Positions 60,796 through 64,000 of a DNA stretch of 64,000 nt are shown here, piece by piece. This stretch comes from JBLMYQ01 sp050258375. GTDB lineage: Bacteria; Bacillota; Clostridia; Acetivibrionales; UBA4821. Each line of letters opens with the position of its first letter. Positions within the stretch are counted from its first letter, which is position 1. A model generated the notes under the pieces. It was not told where the DNA came from, ran no database searches, and saw nothing but the letters and a program-made list of their open reading frames with translations. The stretch is taken from positions 1 through 64,000 of the forward strand of contig JBLMYQ010000002.1 of assembly GCA_050258375.1 (NCBI GenBank). Direction: 5' to 3'. A program made the position numbers and the translations under genes.

Positions 60796-62289
60796 TTATT
60801 CAGTTTTTGCTTCACTTATTACTGCTGTTTCCTTTTCTGCTTTTCCAACCAAAGTCTTTTTTGAAGGTTGAGGCTGAACCTCTTGCGTCTTCGTAAAATT
60901 CTGTATCATACCAATCAAATCTATTCCGGTCAAGCCCTTAACTGTTTCCGGCAATTGAGCCATTATATTGGTTACATCCTTGGTTACTTTGGATGCGCCG
61001 CTGTCACCAATCATAATAATCTTCTCTGTCTTTGAAAGCGGTTCAGCTATACACGATGCTATATATGGCAGTTTTTCAATAATCATCTGAGCCATAGCTG
61101 CATCATTAAACTGCTTGTAAGCTTCAGCCTTTTTCAGCATCGCTTCGGCTTCAGCCTCACCTTTTGCCTTTATTACTTCTGCCTCAGCAAGACCTGCGGC
61201 TTTGATAGCTTCAGCCTTTGCAAATCCTTCAGATTTTATTGCTGCCGCCTGGCCTTCAGCTTCCTTCTGTCTTTTTATTCTTTCTGCTTCAGCTTGAATT
61301 TCAGTTTTGAATCTTTCAGCCTCTGCCGGTTTCTTGATTGTTGCTTCAAGCTCTTTTTCTCTTCTTAATACTTCCTGCTCCTGAAGCTCTATTTCTTTTT
61401 GTTTTTTTACTATTTCAACCTGCATTGCTTCCTTTTCAACCTCTTGCTGAGTTGTAAACCGCTGCCTATCATAAGACAAATCAGCCTCGGCCTTTTTAGT
61501 ATTCATTGCTGACTGATATTCTGCTACTTTAATTTCTTTATCTCTATTTGCCTCTGCGATTTTTGTTTCGGCTAAAAGCTTTGACGTTTGCCCTGCCTGT
61601 GTTGCTTCTGCAGACTTTATATCAGCATCTCTTTGGGCTTCTGCTTGTCCGATTATTGCATCTCTTTGCACCCTTGCTATTTGTGCCTTACCAAGGCTTT
61701 CAAGATATCCATTTTTATCAGCTATTTCTTTTATTGTGAATGAAATTATTGTCATTCCCATATTAGCCAAATCGGTTGCTGCCAGCTCTTGAACCTTTTG
61801 AGCGAATACATCTCTGTTTTGGTTAATCTCTTCAACTGTCATATTACCCACTATCGAACGCAGATGTCCTTCCAGCGTTTGTGTTGCAATCTTTCTTATC
61901 TCTTCAGTTGAAAGACTTAAAAATTGTTCTGCAGCAGTCGCTATAGCTTCTTCTTTTGAATCGATTTTTACCTGAGCAACTCCATCAACTAATACCTGCA
62001 CACCTTGCGAGGTATAAGCACTTGAATTTACATCCAAGGGCATTATTCTTAAGGACATAATTTTTGCAGTTTCCAAAACAGGCCAAACAAATGTCGCTCC
62101 ACCTTTTACAATTCTAAAACCAACTTGTACGCCTGATTTTAATTTTCTTTTTATTCCGGAAACGATTAATGCTTCGTCAGGTCCAACCTTTACATACCGG
62201 GATACAAAAACATTTACCAGCAGTATTATAACTGCAACCATAATAACCCCAGAAACAATTGGCATTACTATACCACCCAAACCAAACAT
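60796..62289 (-). CDS. floT: Flotillin family protein (FloT/YuaG type)
   Basis: The 497-residue product organises functional membrane microdomains. It has one N-terminal membrane segment (about 8-30), a PHB/SPFH domain (about 35-200: VSRYVKVGPDEALIVSG ... MTVEEINQNRDVFAQKVQELAATDLANMGM), and a very long Ala/Glu/Lys coiled coil (about 210-395) typical of flotillins. A C-terminal segment follows. ATG 62289 lies 45 bp after the NfeD-like gene. The pairing equals the yuaF-yuaG arrangement of Bacillus. Confidence 0.93.
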   Translation of the reverse strand: MFGLGGIVMPIVSGVIMVAVIILLVNVFVSRYVKVGPDEALIVSGIKRKLKSGVQVGFRIVKGGATFVWPVLETAKIMSLRIMPLDVNSSAYTSQGVQVLVDGVAQVKIDSKEEAIATAAEQFLSLSTEEIRKIATQTLEGHLRSIVGNMTVEEINQNRDVFAQKVQELAATDLANMGMTIISFTIKEIADKNGYLESLGKAQIARVQRDAIIGQAEAQRDADIKSAEATQAGQTSKLLAETKIAEANRDKEIKVAEYQSAMNTKKAEADLSYDRQRFTTQQEVEKEAMQVEIVKKQKEIELQEQEVLRREKELEATIKKPAEAERFKTEIQAEAERIKRQKEAEGQAAAIKSEGFAKAEAIKAAGLAEAEVIKAKGEAEAEAMLKKAEAYKQFNDAAMAQMIIEKLPYIASCIAEPLSKTEKIIMIGDSGASKVTKDVTNIMAQLPETVKGLTGIDLIGMIQNFTKTQEVQPQPSKKTLVGKAEKETAVISEAKTE

Positions 62290-62334
62290 TTTAATTCCTC
62301 CTTAAATTAGTAAAGTATTAAAAATATATTTAAT

Positions 62335-62871
62335 TTATAATTTTACTTCCGGTTTTTTAATTACCTCTGCGATATTGTCTTTGATGCAAATAATCACAAC
62401 CTGAGTTCCCTTTAAGATTTCTTCCTGATTTAGAGATTTTGCAGGAGAAGTATATTTAGACCCACCTGCAATATAAGCTACCTCGCCAAGACCTTCTACT
62501 GGAATTGGGGTAATTACATCAGCCAATATGTTTGTTATGCTTTCATTTGATATAAGACTATTGCTCTGGCATTTGTACATAGGAACAACTACTGTATAGA
62601 ATATGACTGCAGCACCTAACAGTCCCATAGCTAAGGCAAATATAAATACAAAAATTGCCGCAATACTACTCATAAAATGTCCAATAATGCCGAATCCGCC
62701 AAACAATGTAATAAAGGTTGCAATTACAATTGGTTTAAGGGGAGAAATTCCATCAGTACCACCATGTCCTATATCATGAGAATCAATTCCGCCATGACCG
62801 CCTAAGAAAACAGCCAGAAGTGAATAGAATAAACCAAAAGACAAACACCCAATATAAATATAGAGAAACAT
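62335..62871 (-). CDS. NfeD/YuaF-like membrane protein
   Basis: The 178-residue product has three to four hydrophobic segments in the first 115 residues, including a His/Gly-rich loop (GGHGGIDSHDIGHGG, about 24-38), and a C-terminal small beta-barrel (OB-like, about 120-175: GEVAYIAGGSKYTSPAKSL). This is the short NfeD form that partners with flotillin. ATG 62871 follows AGAGGTGAT. The His-rich loop could bind metal, but that is only a guess. Confidence 0.88.
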   Translation of the reverse strand: MFLYIYIGCLSFGLFYSLLAVFLGGHGGIDSHDIGHGGTDGISPLKPIVIATFITLFGGFGIIGHFMSSIAAIFVFIFALAMGLLGAAVIFYTVVVPMYKCQSNSLISNESITNILADVITPIPVEGLGEVAYIAGGSKYTSPAKSLNQEEILKGTQVVIICIKDNIAEVIKKPEVKL

Positions 62872-62972
62872 TAAAAAATCACCTCTACAATATTTTACCA
62901 TTTATAAAATTATTGGTCAAGCAAGTGAAACTCCTTATCTGCATATTTTGCGGGCGCAATATATGGTAAAAA

Positions 62973-63292
62973 AGACCCTCCTTTCCTCCCTTCAAAAGGG
63001 AGCGAAAAGTAACTCTATGTAGAAAATTCAATACAAACCTCATTTATGCTTTTGCAAACATCTTCAAAATTATAAATTACATCTTAATTTCTAAATTCGA
63101 CTATAAAATACAGGCTTTTCGTCCCCCAATTTATTAAAGACTTTACCTTGTTTGTTCCCTTCTCCCTAAAAATCTCCAAAGAACTTTCTTTTCCTTCCCT
63201 CGCCTGATTTCGGGAAAGGGAAGATAGATGGGTGAGGGCTATAGGGAGAAGGGGCAGGGATGAGGGTATTGAAGGGGAGATAGAGGGGTCTT
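62973..63292. repeat. Gene-free region with palindromic elements
   Basis: The sequence from 62973 (AGACCCTCC ... AAGGGAGCGAAAAGTAAC) matches one inner sub-unit of the MITE-like element at 22257. Its inverted end GAGGGGTCTT recurs at 63283-63292. Between them lie CCCTCGCC ... GGGTGAGGG arms of the CACCC family. Apart from these repeats nothing was recognised between 62872 and 63412. Confidence 0.55.
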
Positions 63293-63412
63293 AAACTAAT
63301 TGAATTTACTCTATCACGTATATTATTTCTTAATACTATTATACTCTTTAAATGAATATTGATATATAATGTATTGTCTGCTAAAATCGCAATTAAGAAA
63401 GGAAGGTGGATT

Positions 63413-64000
63413 ATGAGTACAAAAATATTCTATTTTTCCGGTACAGGAAATTCTTTTTATGTTTCAAAGCAGCTCGCCGAAAAACTTGGGGATACCGAAA
63501 TAATTTCCATATCAAAGGTTAAAGGAAATGCTGTTGATACTTCCTGCCAAAAAATCGGAATTGTATTTCCGGTATATGCATGGGGACCTCCCAGGATTGT
63601 CACTGAATTTGTAAAGAATCTGAATCTAAAAGATAAATATGTTTTTTCTGTCGCTACATATGGCGGATTCATTGGAGGAACTCTTGTCCTATTAAATAAT
63701 TCAATAAAAGAAAAGGGTGGAAAAATCTCTGCAGGCTTTGGTTTAAAACAGCCCGGCAACTATATTGTTGGCTACGGAAATTCACGCCCTTCAGAAGAAA
63801 TGTATAAAAAGTTTGCCGAAAAAGCAGACACAAAGCTTGATCAGATTGCAAAAGTAATAAACAATTGCGAAGAAACAAAAATAGAGAAAAATTACGGCTT
63901 TGTAAATGCAATTACAAATAACATATATAAAGCCTTTACCTCTCATTTGAAACAGCAAGAAAAAGGCTTTTGGGTAAATGACAATTGTAACAACTGTAAA
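63413..64000 (+). CDS. EFR1-type flavodoxin/ferredoxin protein, cut by window edge
   Basis: The first 196 residues are in the window. ATG 63413 follows GGAAGGTGG. The N-terminus IFYFSGTGNSFYVSKQLA is the FMN phosphate loop of flavodoxins (SGTGNS), and VFPVYAWGPPRIV and VATYGG form the second FMN loop. The visible end VNDNCNNCK begins a CxxC ferredoxin motif. The combination is the EFR1 family (flavodoxin plus 4Fe-4S), presumed electron carriers in anaerobes. The C-terminus lies beyond 64000. Confidence 0.9.
   Translation, partial: MSTKIFYFSGTGNSFYVSKQLAEKLGDTEIISISKVKGNAVDTSCQKIGIVFPVYAWGPPRIVTEFVKNLNLKDKYVFSVATYGGFIGGTLVLLNNSIKEKGGKISAGFGLKQPGNYIVGYGNSRPSEEMYKKFAEKADTKLDQIAKVINNCEETKIEKNYGFVNAITNNIYKAFTSHLKQQEKGFWVNDNCNNCK

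Noticed and set aside
61548..61739. Short plus-strand frame opposite the flotillin coiled coil
   Set aside because: A complementary-strand artefact of Ala/Glu-rich codons.

Overview
The window reads as chromosomal DNA from a low-GC, Gram-positive, endospore-forming and probably flagellated anaerobe of the Clostridia. The support is SpoVG and SpoIIR with matching sporulation-type promoters, a complete minCDE set, flagellar rod genes, a soluble [FeFe]-hydrogenase-like chemotaxis sensor, a membrane pyrophosphatase, SLH-domain surface anchoring, strong AGGAGG-type ribosome binding sites and several TTG/GTG starts. The genus is not fixed by anything seen here. No tRNA, rRNA, CRISPR array, transposase or prophage was recognised.

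Layout. 1-4691: a large secreted beta-helix/RHS protein whose C-terminus lies outside the window. 4692-5502: gene-free DNA with direct repeats. 5503-9133: minC, minD, minE and rodA, with two kinds of repeat inserted between minC and minD. 9261-16659: a Met-rich small protein, uvrC, spoVG, murC, two HTH regulators and three flagellar rod genes. 16756-20566: a GntR-controlled ABC exporter, a small membrane protein, a PRC-barrel protein and a DUF402 protein. 20928-25541: DUF1015, serA and a class V aminotransferase, probably one serine-related group. 25679-31283: two half-size TauE/SafE proteins, the hydrogenase-like chemoreceptor and an H+-pumping pyrophosphatase.

31436-46796 is a surface-glycopolymer locus on the minus strand. 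It holds a Wzy-like polymerase/ligase, a flippase, two tandem LTA-synthase-like enzymes, a mannose-1-phosphate guanylyltransferase, an epimerase, RmlD and RmlC, a Wzm/Wzt ABC exporter and a nucleotidyltransferase-like protein.

46968-54815 is the most striking part. It is a six-gene minus-strand operon led by a cobalamin riboswitch that ends in a terminator. It encodes a DUF4430 lipoprotein, the three parts of an ECF transporter of the predicted cobalamin type (CbrV, CbrU, CbrT), a membrane-anchored alpha/alpha-toroid protein, and an S-layer-anchored protein that joins a toroid to a DUF4430 domain. Toroid plus DUF4430-like beta domain is the architecture of animal intrinsic factor and transcobalamin. 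The operon therefore looks like a cell-surface B12 capture and relay chain feeding an ECF importer.

54886-64000 holds an unrecognised gene, spoIIR (SigF-type promoter), a MgtC-like protein, murA, walJ, rlmH, a HAD phosphatase, a flotillin with its NfeD partner, and the start of an EFR1-type flavodoxin/ferredoxin protein. Short palindromic intergenic elements recur through the window, several of them starting exactly at stop codons or supplying a ribosome binding site.
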